This document shows, in pieces, positions 22,100 through 34,763 of a stretch of 64,000 bases of DNA. Below the pieces are notes generated by a model. The model had not been told where the DNA came from. It saw nothing but the letters and a program-made list of their open reading frames with translations, and made no database searches. The first letter of the stretch is position 1, and each line of letters begins with the position of its first letter. The stretch spans positions 30,173,643 to 30,237,642 of the forward strand of contig NC_064761.1 in NCBI RefSeq assembly GCF_011397635.1. Direction: 5' to 3'. The translations under genes were made by a program, and so were the position numbers. This DNA comes from Epinephelus fuscoguttatus (Eukaryota > Chordata > Actinopteri > Perciformes > Serranidae).

Positions 22100-23716
22100 C
22101 AGTGGTGGAAAAAAGTTTCTGGACACCCCATGCATTTGTGAAATTAAGAATCACTCTTAGGTCTTCAAGTGCAATTTCTTTTAGTACAGTCACAGCCAAA
22201 ATACTAAATAAATCCTAAAAAAGCCATTAAAAACTTAAAATTGATTGGTTCCATAAAAATACATAAGAAATTTTGAGTATTGGGTCATTTTGGTACCAGT
22301 GATGAAGGTCGTTCTTTTTATTAAAAGACACAATTTTTGTTGCCAAGCTTCGTGTCTACAGAAAGCCAGCACATTTGAAAGTTCTTCAGACACAAAAATG
22401 GCTAAAACAAGGAACCTAACGCAGGAAACACACCTGAAGATAAAGATTCTCAGCCAGGAAGGGTACAGCTGCTGCCAGATAGCCAGGAAGTGCAGATGCA
22501 GTCCTTCAGCAGTTGGATACACTCTGCAGAAATACAGACGAACCAACAGCTTGGAAGACAAACCAAGATCTGGGCGTCCAAGGGTTTCTTCAGCAAGAAA
22601 TGATCGCATCCTGATCCGCATGTGCAGGCAAAACCGCCGAATGACATCACAGGAGCTTCAGCAGCAGTGGTCAAACCAAACTGGTGTCCAGTGTTCCACC
22701 CGCACTGTACGTGGCCGACTTTTAGATCATGGCTTAAGGTCCTACAAGGCTATCAAGAAGCCCCTGATCAATGAGAGACAGAGGTTAGCCCGGCATCGTT
22801 GGGCCCAGGCACACAAGAACTGGACAGCCAGGAATTGGAAGAAGATTTTGTGGTCAGATGAGTCCAGTTTCCAGCTTTATCTTCCTCCTACTAATGTGAG
22901 GGTACGCAGAAGGCCAGGCGAAGCATTATCTCCAGCATGTACAGTACCTACTGTCAAGCATGGTGGAGGCAGTATCATGGTTTGGGGATGCATGAGTGCT
23001 GCTGGTGTTGGTCATCTCACTGTCTGTGATGGCACATTGAACTCTACCAAGTACTGTACCATTCTCGAAACCCACATGCTCCTTTCTGCGCGTGCACTGT
23101 TCCGTTGAGGTAAAAACTGGATGTTTCAACAAGATAATGCCCCTTGCCACACATCCAAGGCCAGCAGAACTTGGCTGCAGGAGCACAGTATCCAGGTCAG
23201 TGGCCAGCTCAATCCCCGGACATGAGCCCCATTGAAAATCTGTGGTGGATTATCAAAAGGTCTGTTTCAAAGCATAAACCAAAGAAGTTAGAAGAATTAA
23301 AAGCTGTAATTCAAGAAGAATGGGACAAGATTACCCCTCAACAGTGTGAAAGGCTCGTGGGGAACATGCCAGCCAGGATTAGAGCTCTACTACGTGCCAG
23401 TGGCAGGACTACTAAATATTAATTTGATGATGTGATGGTTTATTTATTTTTTGTTCAGTTTTGAACACATTCTCTGTTATTTGTTGACTTTGATACCGAC
23501 AATGTTGAGAACTGACATATTGAAACTGTCAAGAATTTAGTTTTGTTAGTTTTTCTTGTAAACAATAAACAAAAAATATAATTTGTATTTGTTTGTATCT
23601 GTCTAATGCAGCCACACCTTTTGAAAAACAAAAAAGATTTTTCCACAAATATTTCATGATAATATTTGAGATTGTGTAAAATTTTAAGGGTGTCCAAAAA
23701 CTTTTTTCCACCACTG
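22100..23716 (+). mobile_element. Tc1-like transposon, nearly intact
   Basis: Terminal repeats of 29 bp (starting CAGTGGTGGAAAAAAGTTTC) differ at one position; TA lies on both sides. Lies in the C-D spacer. The paralogous spacer at 53520 and 62820 reads AGCCTATAATTTGTTG without the element, an empty site. Confidence 0.93.
22398..23422 (+). pseudogene. Tc1 transposase, one stop and one frameshift
   Basis: Reading starts MAKTRNLTQETHLKIKIL with paired HTH domains and the GRPR hook (DKPRSGRPR). The DDE triad is visible: WSDESSF, QQDNAPCH and PDMSPIENLW, a DD34E layout. A TGA at 23106-23108 (probably from CGA) and a one-base loss near 23195-23200 between the second D and the E interrupt it. It ends ASGRTTKY at 23422. 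About 340 residues when whole, normal for Tc1. Cannot make transposase now, but could be mobilised in trans. Confidence 0.88.
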
Positions 23717-24825
23717 TAATTTGTTGTTTGGTGTAAAACAGATCATGTGTAATCTTACCAGATATAAGACAATTAGAAAGCCAAATCCAAAAGCCTCCTC
23801 ATCTCATTTGTGACAGATGTAGCACTCTAGAACATAGTCGAGTGCAACACAGCTGACAGCTGACATACGCCCATCCCTGTTCACCAAGCCTGTGTCGCTT
23901 CAGTGAGCACAGACCCTGAAAAGGAGCCCGACATGTTCAAGGGATAGAACCGTATGAACAGGCAGGACGTAGACCTAAATGCTACTGTACATATGTCCTC
24001 GACACTCGTCAAGGCTATCGATGCTGCCACATCACATATAGAGTGTATGTGGGCCACAGCCTGCCTGTCGGCTTGGTAGATGCACCCACAAAGCAATTTC
24101 ACAAGTCGCTCTTGGATAGAGCCTTACCGGCCACATCATCACCAAAGCACACAAACAGCTGTTCAGCGTGTTTGATGGGGGTCATGTGCTCAACATAACA
24201 TGAAATAACACAACACATGAAATAGGCAGAGCAGATGCAATTTAACCTCCCCGTCCTCCTCATGGGTTGGAAGACCAAAAGCATCTAAAAGCATAGTGAG
24301 GAGCAAAAGTGAGGAGCCCCACTGCAGTCAGCACGAGGCAGCAAGCAACTGGGGAGCACTGACAGGATGGTTAGCTCATACACTCAGCTGTGGTCAATGG
24401 AAGCAGCAAAGCTGTCTAAAATGATACCACCTTCAGAGAGGAGTGCTCCAGAGATTCAAAGGATCTTTCACCAAGGCTTCGAGCACCACAGGCAGGTTCC
24501 ATTGCGAGGAGGACGTGCACATCACCGGGTATTGTCTCTTGGTCCCTGCAAGAACTGCTTCACAAGAGGGCTGCAAATCATCAAGATTTTTTTAAGGTGT
24601 TGGATTTTTTGTTTACCATGGAAGCATGCAAGGAAACAAAGTTTTATAAACAAATTCAGTGCAGTAAATGATAACTTTGTAAGTGTAGTAAAGTTAATAT
24701 TACCACACAAACACACACAAAATAGATGCTCTCTTCTGATTGTGTTGTTTCTCAAAGCTCAAAAATCTCCCTTTGACAAAGTAAATTTCACAGCAAAGAT
24801 GACAAAACAGCCTGAAAATAAGGCT
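23717..24825. other. Unassigned stretch, C-D spacer
   Basis: Starts as inherited spacer (to about 23800). The rest shows no recognised protein on either strand. It may be the interior of the family 2 TTAA element, whose left end was not found. Confidence 0.4.
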
Positions 24826-25531
24826 GCAACCGGTCCCATTCCTTGCAATAGAGGCATTCCTCTTCTGTGGGCACTGGGGTATAGCATTCACAGGTAATGT
24901 TACACCACCAATCTCCAGAGCTACACAGCCTTGCAGCAGTCATTCCTCCTCTCTCGTCCTCTACCTGTTGCGCCTCTCTCTCTCTCTACTCTGTTCTTCA
25001 ATTTCACGAAGCTCTTCGTCAGTGTATTCTGGCTCAAATAAATAAGGGCGGTCATAAAACTCTGCAAAATCAAATTCTTCCTCCACAAAGTCGAAGTCTG
25101 GCAAAAAGTCAGCCATTATTCTATAAATCTTTCATAAAATAAATGAATGAACTTTTCAGGCTACGGTTCTGCCTTGCGGCTGTTGCTGCTTGTTCTCACG
25201 ATATTTCAGCCGCGCTTTGGAAAGCAGAGCTAAATGGTAAACAAACATGGCAGCACACCGGTAAGGTAAGACAACACGTTTACATGTCGTTTTCTATATG
25301 TTCTCTGACATTTATCGTAACAATATGAGGCGGTCTTTGTGGAAAAAAAGCTTGTTTAGTGGACTAACTTTACACTTGAAGTATGCCCTTTCACTTACAT
25401 TTTAACAGGTCTGACGCTACGGCTGTATCTAGGCTAACGGCTAACATGCTAACTATTATTTTTATGTCACTAGTCACTTGAAACAAATTTAGGACGATAG
25501 AAGTCAGGTTGAAATAAACTGAAATTTCCCT
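24826..25531 (-). mobile_element. TTAA-flanked DNA element, family 2, 5' portion with P2X7-ICD-like ORF
   Basis: The right end GGTTGAAATAAACTGAAATTTCCC abuts TTAA (25532-25535). On the minus strand an ORF starts at 25116: MADFLPDFDFVEEEFDFAEF, then YDRPYLFEPEYTDEELREIE, interrupted in a GA-rich run; farther on the Cys block WWCNITCECYTPVPTEEEC is still readable. The left end was not found. In the C-D spacer, next to the Tc1 element. Confidence 0.6.
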
Positions 25532-25797
25532 TTAACAAACACAGTTTTGAGGTGTATCACACATTTCAGACTTTAATGATAAAATCAACCGAAAGAAAAA
25601 GTGACTTGTGTCACCTCTGTAAATACAAAAAAGACTTTGAAAAATTATAAATGAGTGAGCCAGACTAAGCTTAACTAACCTTAAAAACCTGTACTATTTA
25701 TAATTAAAGCCAAATATTAGTTTCATATATTCACTAATCCCTGAGACCTAATCAGAAGAGATTATTGCTTTGAGTATTTATTATATCTAAGCTACTC

Positions 25798-28334
25798 TTA
25801 GCGTGAGGTTACACAGATTTCATATGGACGTGGTGCTAAAGTGATGCCAAAGCAATGGTCCATCACAGGTTTCACCCCAGCAGGCATGGAGAAGGTGAAG
25901 TGCTGCATGAAGGAGGTGAAGAGGAGGAAAAGCTCCATCCTGGCCAGGTTCTCTCCGAGACACACCCGCTTACCTGAGACAGAAAAACAAACAGAACCAA
26001 TCTGAACATTTCTTTGACACAGTTTTGGTCCAGAGTTAAAACTAGAACAACAGTGGTCATTCTCTTTTTGTCTGACAGAGGCATTTATTGAACCTGCTGG
26101 GAGAGCTGTATCTTGAAGTGATCTGCATCAATCAAACTGTGAGGAGCATAGCTTTCAAAGGAGCTCATATAAGTAAACCACTTAAATAAAGTAATGCAGC
26201 AGTTGTTTACACATCATAATCATCAAATAAAACCTCACGAGCGCCCACAGGAGGGCTGTCAGATTTCTAAACACCCATAAAACAAGTGAATGTGTTGTTC
26301 CTCACCAGCAGAGAAAGGGATGAAAGCAGCTCGCTTCACAAACTTGCCCTCCTCGTTCAGAAAGTGTCCTGGGTTGAAGGTGTTGGGCGTCTTCCACTCT
26401 TTCTTGTCAAACAGCGCCGAGGTCAGATTGGGGATTATTGTAACACCCTGGTGGTTTAAATTGTAATGACACATCATAAAGACATAACATGGTAGTGGAT
26501 GTGCCATAAAAATTGCGTAGCAGAACTGACCTTTGGGATTGTGTATCCTCTCAGCTGGATGTCCCTGTTGGTAGCATGAGGCAGGCTGAGAGGAACTATG
26601 TTGCCCATCCTCTGGACCTCATGGAGTACAGCATCAGTGTAGGGCAGGTTTACACGATCTTCCATGGATGGCTGTCTGGACTGTCCAATCACTCTGTCTA
26701 TCTCAGCCTGGACCTTTGCTGTGCAGCAGGAGAGGAACAGACAGAAGGGGAAACTTTATTTCATCAACAGTTTGCAGAAGACACATGGAGAGATGGAGCA
26801 CAATACAGCGCTGCCATGTTAGTAAACAGATATATTTACCCTGAATCTCAGGGTACTTTGCCATATAGAGGAAAGCCCAGCGCAGGGTGGTGGATGTGGT
26901 CTCAGAGCCAGCCACAAACAGGTCCAAGACACAAATTACCAGGTTTTCCTCATCAAAAGTATTGTCAGCTTGCTCTTTACTCTGAAAATATTAATAAATA
27001 CATGTTTTAAAAATGCTGCAAAATAATTTAGAACAACTACCTGTCAGTGTTTTTATAGCCAACACCATGATGTAACCATCATAATCATTATGATGAACAA
27101 AGCATTTCATCTGTGCTGGACCTTGGACCTTGAAAAATATTTATGATGCTATTTTGATTCGAGAGATTAACATGAGTGTTTGCTGTTAAAGATAAGACCC
27201 AGAAAGATAGTGCTGTGAGGCAGAGGCCATGGCAAAAGTGCAACTCAAGTCTTCATACATTTCAACACACACCATCTCATTCAGGAAGCAGTCGATGAAG
27301 TCTCTTTGGTCTGAGGGATCCCACTTCTGTCTGTGCTCCTTAATCTGTACTCTTACAAAGTCCTTTACATCATTCCAGATGTGCTGCACCGTCTGATGCG
27401 GCCCTGGCAAACGTCTCATCAGCAGAGGGAATGAGTTGTAAAGCTGCAGAGGAGAGCAGATTGCAACAATTACTTAATTACATTTAAAACACCTATATCC
27501 ATATGGAGCCAGTGGCATTAATTATAAACTTTCATAATGAGGATTGCACAACAATGATACACAGTAATATGACTTCATCAGTAACTTTAAAATGCCATAC
27601 CTGTCCCCAGATGGAGGCTTCAATTTCGAGACCTTTGTTAAACCTCTTCATCAGTTTCATGAACTTCTCATCACAGTGCTCAAAGCGAAGACCAAAAACC
27701 AGGGAGCAGATGATGTTGGAGACAGCGTTGTTGAGGATGGTGTGTGGATTAAATGGTTTACCTCCACAGACAAGAAATTAGATGTAAATTGTGGATTTAT
27801 GATTGGGTACTGTTCTTGTTGTCTTACTGTGTTCACTTTTTACCTTTATAGCTTATGAGGTATTTTGCACAATATGTAAATTCATCCAAGATGACAGGCT
27901 CAAGTGACTTCTTGCCAAATCCAAAATATTTGAGGGTTGAAAGTGCAAAGCGCCTCTGCTGCCTCCATGAATTCCCATTACTGGAAATTACACCTGATGG
28001 GAAATCAGGAAAACAGAGGAAAATTATTTTACACCTTACATATTAAACATTTACAGTCCATTTTCAACAGAAGTTGTATTGGTATAATAATGATGAATAA
28101 TGATTTTAATTTAGTGTTTTAAAGTGGTGTTATTTTATTATTAATGATCAAAATCTTTGGGAGACAGTCTTTACTTTTGTCACTGCTGAAAAGCAGATAT
28201 ATAAAACTGATTTGTCGTTATGTGTGAAATAAGCACACCAACAAGACAGCTAAAGGAGGTTTTCTAATCTAGAAAAGACATTGCTGCCCTGTATAACAGG
28301 AGTCACGCGAGCAGTGAGGTGAATCCACAGGGTT

Positions 28335-28368
<34 letters not shown>

Positions 28369-28844
28369 TGAGTGTGTGCTACATTCTCTCACCTCGTCCA
28401 TGGAACATGTCTTCCTGCAGTGGGAGGTATGGACGGTCCGCCAGGCTGTCTCCCTGATTCACCAGAGCTTCTTTCAGAACCTCAAAACCGTTTAACACCA
28501 CCATCCACGCCTGGCCCATTCGCAGGCTGTACACGTCTCCATATTTCCCTGCTAACTGTGAGTGGATGTGTGAGATGAGGAAAGCAGCAGAGTCCAGTCA
28601 GCTGCATTTGCAATATATTTTTGGACATCTGTTGATCTACCTGTGTCATACTCTCATGGCCCCTTTTGTAATCCACAGTGAATATGTTGCCCACAATAGG
28701 AAATGCCCGAGGTCCTGGAGGGAAGCTTTTCGGCCGACGGTTCTTAATATAATCTGCAGTGAGGATGAAAACTGCAGTGAAGAGCAGCAGACTTCTGACA
28801 TTCCAGTCAACAAAGGATCCAACGACAGAAAAGATTGAATCCAT
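25798..28844 (-). CDS. CYP2 gene D, complete, nine exons (most compact)
   Basis: CYP2J-like P450 of 498 residues. Exons: 1 = 28641-28844, 2 = 28393-28555, 3 = 27844-27993, 4 = 27601-27761, 5 = 27273-27443, 6 = 26840-26981, 7 = 26531-26718, 8 = 26306-26447, 9 = 25798-25973. Exon 5 is 171 nt: the Ile-Glu pair near its end, present in B, C, F and G, is absent here and in E. Exon 6 starts SKEQAD instead of NKEQAD. Intron 6 is only 121 bp. I-helix [14 protein letters not shown]-helix HEVQRM and the heme loop are intact. AATAAA lies about 17 nt after the stop (25776-25781), suggesting a very short 3' UTR. Confidence 0.93.
28335..28378. repeat. GT microsatellite in intron 2 of D
   Basis: (GT)n of about 16 units, ending 15 bp from the exon 2 donor. 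Confidence 0.9.
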
Positions 28845-28906
28845 CCTGAAAAATAGGGCTTAAGTCTGTCCAACTGAAGGTTGTTGCTAACTTGCTTCGT
28901 TTGTGC

Positions 28907-28997
28907 GATAAAAGGCTTGTGTTCTCTTGCCAGGAGCCAATAACATCACCTATCTCTCTCCTGTTAGGGAGAACTCGATGTTATTGGCTCCTGGCAA
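28907..28997 (-). promoter_or_regulatory. Promoter of gene D: perfect 21-bp inverted repeat with two CCAAT boxes
   Basis: Arms 28927-28947 and 28977-28997 are exact reverse complements over 21 bp (core AGCCAATAACATC) around a 29-bp loop, 83-153 bp upstream of the ATG. A TTTTATC TATA-like box is at 28907-28912 on the minus strand. The best preserved of the copies in the cluster. Confidence 0.6.
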
Positions 28998-29411
28998 CAT
29001 AAAGGCCTACTGGTTTCATGGACTCTGCCCTCTTTATACCAGGTAAATGGATATTAAATTGTATTAATCAGTGACCCAAAAACAAATATTTTAATGTAGC
29101 AGTAGGGAATATCATCCCATGTGATGCGATGTGATTAGAGCAGCGATTATAAAAGGCATGGTGGGGTCTACAGTATTTCAAATGTTAGGGAAGTTGAGGT
29201 AAATAGTGAGCCTGGCTTTTGATACAGATTCTCTCTCTTTCGCCTGAAGCAGTCCAACACACATCTGACATTAGGCTGCAGTGTTAGAGGATAACAGAGG
29301 AGCAGTCCATGACAATAGTTCAATTCCAACTGTCATCTAGTGTAAAGTGTGTTGTGCAGAGGGAATGTGGTTGCAGTGGTGAAAAAGGCATCTGTGTGGT
29401 TCTGGATGCAA

Positions 29412-29780
29412 ACTCCAGGGCTAAAAAACAAAGCTAATGCGGATGTGCCAGAAACTGCAGTTCCTTGAGTGGCCACTTGAGGCTGACTCTAAAAGCCAGT
29501 CTTATCTCAAAGACCCACAGCTTTATAGCAGAAATAAACATGTTTACAGCTTGTTAGAAAAAGAAGAAGAAAAAAAAACCACTTCTGGTTTCTATAGCTA
29601 ATATTCCCATTTACGACAACTGTACAGAGGTTGAATTTTTATATACATCACTGATTTAAATGTTGTTAAGGCTTGAAGTTACAGGTAATTAAAGGTGTGG
29701 CGGTTTTGAGCGACAGATGGGTGCTGTCTGTTGACAAGTCGTTAACACGGCAACAATATTGGATAGCTAATAGGTGTAGA
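29412..29780. repeat. Repeat family X, copy in D-E spacer
   Basis: Contains AACTGCAGTTCCTTGAGTGG, GCAGAAATAAACATGTTTAC and GGTGCTGTCTGTTGACAAG. Related copies at 37965-38316, 47210-47560 and in part 53545-53690. The intron copy at 47210 leads into THAP-domain exons, so X is probably the 5' part of a THAP transposon. Confidence 0.6.
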
Positions 29781-30694
29781 GTAACCCAAGATTCACAGCA
29801 TAGCCATAGCTGAAGGTAGCTGTCACCTTTTCAATGTGTTTTAGCTCATGAAACTTAAAAGCATCTTTTTAGTCGCTTAAAAAGATTCTTATTCAGTGTT
29901 TGGTTGAACTAAAAAAAACCTTTCAATGAATGTGAGTTAGGAGTGGATGGGCAATGGCCCCATCCCTGCCTCCTAACCCCTTATTTCCAGCGCCCTTGCA
30001 TGGACCACACCCATCTTCAAACTTGACCGTCATTTGGATCTCAGGTTCAGACCTGTTAAGGTGAGGTGTTGACAATATCAGTCCACAGACAAACAGGGAA
30101 ATAGACAGATGAATATGTGAACACCTGCCAAATACTCAAAATGGCTTTGTGGTAAGGCTTGTAGCCCCTTACAGAAAGCAGTGTCCAGCTGGTGCCTCTT
30201 GTCACATTTCATATACGTTCTTAGAAGTTCCACCAAAGAGAGATTTTCCCTCAAAACTTCTCAAACTAAACCCCAAAACGATAAGAGAAATTTCATAAAG
30301 GAAATATCAAGAGTGCAGAAAGAGTTCTTTCCTTCTTTCCCACGCTTTTTGTCTTCTCCAACAAGCCCCCTGATTGATCGCATGACTCTTTGGCTCCCAA
30401 TCCCCTAGGCAATTAAGTGCTTAAAACTAGCTCCACCTTGAGCAGCTACAAAATGCCAAATTTGCATTGAATCATTAGTTTTAATTTTTTAATGTAATGT
30501 GTATAAGTATATAAGTCACAGGGGTCATTGAGAAGTACTTTAACGTTTGTAAAGGAGTTTGAATGCAGGACTAAAACGAATGTGATCTATAATTGAAGCC
30601 AAGCATCACTTTGATTTTTTTACTAAACCCTGCCACAGTAACAAGGTGACAAGAGCTCATTGCTTTTTGAGTATTTATTATGTCAGAGCTTCTC
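29781..30694. other. D-E spacer proper
   Basis: Non-coding; aligns piecewise with 39600-40780 and 53690-54200. Includes AGTTCCACCAAAGAGAGATT, a block found upstream of every exon 9 from D onward. Confidence 0.6.
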
Positions 30695-33600
30695 TTAGCG
30701 TGAGGTTACACAGATTTCATATGGACATGGTGCTAAAGACATGCCAATGCAATAGTCCATCACAGGCTTCACCCCAGCAGGCGTGGAGAAGGTGAAGTGC
30801 TGCATGAAGGAGGTGAAGAAGAGGAAAAGCTCCATCTTGGCCAGGTTCTCTCCGAGACACACCCGCTTACCTGAGGCAGAAAAACAAACAAAAATAAAGT
30901 GAAAATGTCTTTGACACAGTTTTGGCCCAGAGTTCAAACTATTTTAAGACAACAGTAGTAGACATATACTCATACTGTAAGGTCTTTATAGGAAGTAGAA
31001 CTGCCAAGTGTTTGGTTAACCATTATCAACTTTGTCCTGATTTTAGGTCTACTGTACATAAAGGTCAGATCATTAGTCAAACATTGCCAATGTTTGGCTC
31101 TGCTGGTGCCCATTGGTAGGGCAAAAGTCCAGTATTGCTGGGATGGCACTGCAGTTATCAGTGACTGGTATTCAAGACAATAAAGTACATATGTTGTTTT
31201 TGCCTTGCTCATGAGAGCTTCCTTTGGGCCAATCTGCAATCACTGTGTTAGGAATACCATGAGTGGCAGTGTATGCTGGGACAGGCTCCAGGCTCCTGTC
31301 TAAACAGGTCAAGGCATTCATAAAACAAGACATTGTGTTGCTCCTCACCAGCAGAGAAAGGGATGAAAGCAGCTCGCTTCACAAACTTGCCCTCCTCGTT
31401 CAGAAAGTGTCCTGGGTTGAAGGTGTTGGGCGTCTTCCATTCATTCTTATCGAACAGCACCGAGGTCAGATTGGGGATTATTATGAGTCCCTGGTGGTTG
31501 GAATCGTAATCATAACTCAAGACTTAACATGGTAGTGGATGTGACATAAAAATTGCGTAGGAGAACCAACCTTTGGGATTGTGTATCCTCCCAGCTGGAT
31601 GTCCCTGTTGGTAACATGAGGCACGCTGAGAGGAACTATGTTGCCCATCCTCTGGATCTCATGGAGTACAGCTACAGTGTAGGGCAGGTGTGGACGATCT
31701 TCCATGGACACCTGTCTGGACTGTCCAATCACTCTGTCTATCTCAGCCTGGACCTTTGCTGTGCAACAGGAGAACAGACAGTAGTAGACACAGTATTTTA
31801 TCACCAGGCTGCAAAAGACACATGGAGAGATCAAGTACAATGAAGTGCTGCCACATTAGTGAAGTAAAAGTAGTTATGTGATGTATCTACATGCACTTTT
31901 TACATCTATAAAATGATCACAGGAAAAACTTGCTCTGGCGTCACCCATTTACACATTACTGAGTAAGAGCAAAGAACTTTGTTGGCTTGGTCAGTGATCT
32001 TACCCTGGATCTCAGGGTACTTTGTCATGTAGAGGAAAGCCCAGCGCAGAGTGGTGGTTGTGGTCTCTGTGCCAGCCACAAACAGATCAATGACAGACAC
32101 AACCAGGTTTTCCTCATCAAAAGTACTGTCAGCCTGCCCCTTATTCTGAAAGTATATACAAATACATGTGGTAAAAATACTGCAAAATAATTTAGAACGA
32201 CAGTGTATCTGCATCATCGTAATCATTTACAATGGTAACTTAACAAAAAAAAGTAAAAAGCATGTCATCTGTGTTGGACCTTGTATCTTAAATAAAAAGA
32301 TAAGATAAGGTCCAACGTGCTGTGAGGCAGAGGCCATGGCAAAAGTGCACATCAGGTCTTTCTACTTTTCAACACACACCATCTCATTCAGGTAGCAGTC
32401 GATGAAGTCTCTTTGGTCTGAGGGATCCCACTTCTGTCTGTGCTGCTTAAGCTCTTCTCTTATGAAGTCCTTTACATTGTTGCTGATGTTCTGGATTGTC
32501 TGATGTGGCCCAGGCAAACGTCTCATCAGTCGAGGGAATGAGTTGTAAAGCTGCAGAGGACAGCAGATTGCAACAATTACTTATTGACAAAGCGTGAAAG
32601 ATTTTCTATTTTGACAATCACTGCCAAATATTCAAAAGTATTTAGACGTTGGCTCTCATGCATCTTACGTTTTACATAACTGTGTCCAAATAGAGCCAGT
32701 GGCATTAATTATTAGAGAACTGTTTCATAATGAGGATTGCAGCATTTGGTCTTTATCAATAGCTTTCAAATGTCATACCTGTGCCCAAATGGAGACTTCA
32801 ATTTCAAGACCTTTGTTGAACAACTTCATCAGTTTGATGAACTTCTCATCACTGTGCTCAATGTGATGACCAAAAACCAAGGTGTAGATGATGCTGAAGA
32901 CAGCGTTGTTGAGGATGGTGTGAGGATTAAATGGTTTACCTCCATGATGAAACAGGAAATTACATGTAAAATGAGTCTTTGTGATTGTATATCATTTTTA
33001 ATACTGTATGTTCACTTTTTACCTTTATAGCTGATGAGGTATCTTGCACAATATGCAAATTCATCCAAGATGACAGGCTCTAGTGACTTCTTGCCAAAAC
33101 CAAAATGTTTGAGGGTCGACAGTGCAAAACGCCTCTGCTGCTTCCATGTGTTCCCATTGCTGAGAGCTAGACCTGATGGAAAATATGTACTTCATTTAAC
33201 CAGGTTAAAGTCTCACTGACTCATTTTCAAGGTCAAATTGACCAAGTCAGCAGCAAAAATGTCAGTATGACAATAAACACAAGCAGGTGAGTACAACGGT
33301 CATACACAAGCGAGCAAGGACAACATCTGGTTAATAAGCAACACAAATAAGATTTTAGCGAGAATTGGAGAAGCAATCATATTGACCAGGAGTGCTATTT
33401 TCTTGACCCTCTATAACTGACTTAAATTCCTCCTGGTGATTAGCTATTTTCCTAGTTTTGCTCGAACCATGGAACCCAACATCAGTGAAATATTGTACAG
33501 TACAGACCATATTGGTTTTGCTTTTTACTTTTCACCTCTTTAATAGCAGCAGTTGTTTCAGGACTCTGAACGTCTGTCACTTCAAGAAGAATAAAATTGA

Positions 33601-34725
33601 ATGGATGAACTTAACATTAAAAATAGGTAAAGAAAATTAAATAATAAGAAATCAGGAAAGTGAAGGAATATTGTTTTACACATTAACTATTAATCATGTA
33701 TTAGGGTTTCAGCTTTGCCTCTCCCTTGTGTTGCCTGTTTGCCCTTCCTAGTGTCTCATGTTTGTTTTCAGTCTGTATATGTGTGTTTGCTGGCCATGGC
33801 CTCCTGGTTCCCTCCTCCTGCCAGCAGCTGCTGAACCTGTACACCTGAACCACATCTGCAATCAAGCCACTGCAGAATAAAACCCCGGCTCAAACATCCA
33901 GACTCCGATAGATGGTTCCATCTTCTCAGTGGTAGCTATCAAGGCCAGTTTTTAGTTTTTTGACACTTTGTACTTTTGGACATCAATTGACACTCTGTTC
34001 TGTGTCTCAGGTTCACCATGCCAGCCTTCACCATTCCCTGCTCACCTCAGCCATCATTTCATTCAAGCCTTCAGCTCCACTTCGTCCAATAAACTGCCTT
34101 TAACCATCGCCCGTTTCCTGGTTGTGTTTGCATTTTGGATCCTAAGTTGAACTGCCACAACATCATGACCACTCCATGTATAACAAAAGTTGTATTGGTA
34201 TAATGTTAATTTGTATTTTACAGTGCTGTTATTTTATTATGAATGGTCAAAATATTTGGGTGACAGTGGGCTGGGCGGTATACCAGTTTGTACCGAAAAT
34301 CGGTATTTATTTTCGTTATGATATGAATTTTTCATATAGGCCTACCGCAATACTGGTGAATAGCCCAAACAATGTCCGGAATGTGCGCGGCGGGAAAGTG
34401 TTTCAGCGGGGACCTATTTCACTGCTGCACACCACAGGCACACTTGAGCAGGTGAGAGTGAAAGCTAAGGGTGCGTCCCAAGTCTCTTATTTTATAGGCC
34501 CAATTCCAATCTGGCCCCTAAAGACTCAAGCCCTGAACCCTCACTGACTTAACTGACGTCAGCTGTAAGTGATTGAGTGTGAGAGTCTGAAAGGGTTCTG
34601 GATGCTACAAATAGGAATGGGACAGCACTTATCCCCCTCTCTACAAAATGTTGTTGACACTGGCGGCTCTGGGTGTGATCATTTATCGGTTATTGTCGGC
34701 ATATATTCCACACACAAAGAATATC

Positions 34726-34763
<38 letters not shown>

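Noticed and set aside
24367-24897. 176-codon open frame on the plus strand
   Set aside because: No recognisable domain, and its right part is antisense to the P2X7-like ORF of a mobile element.
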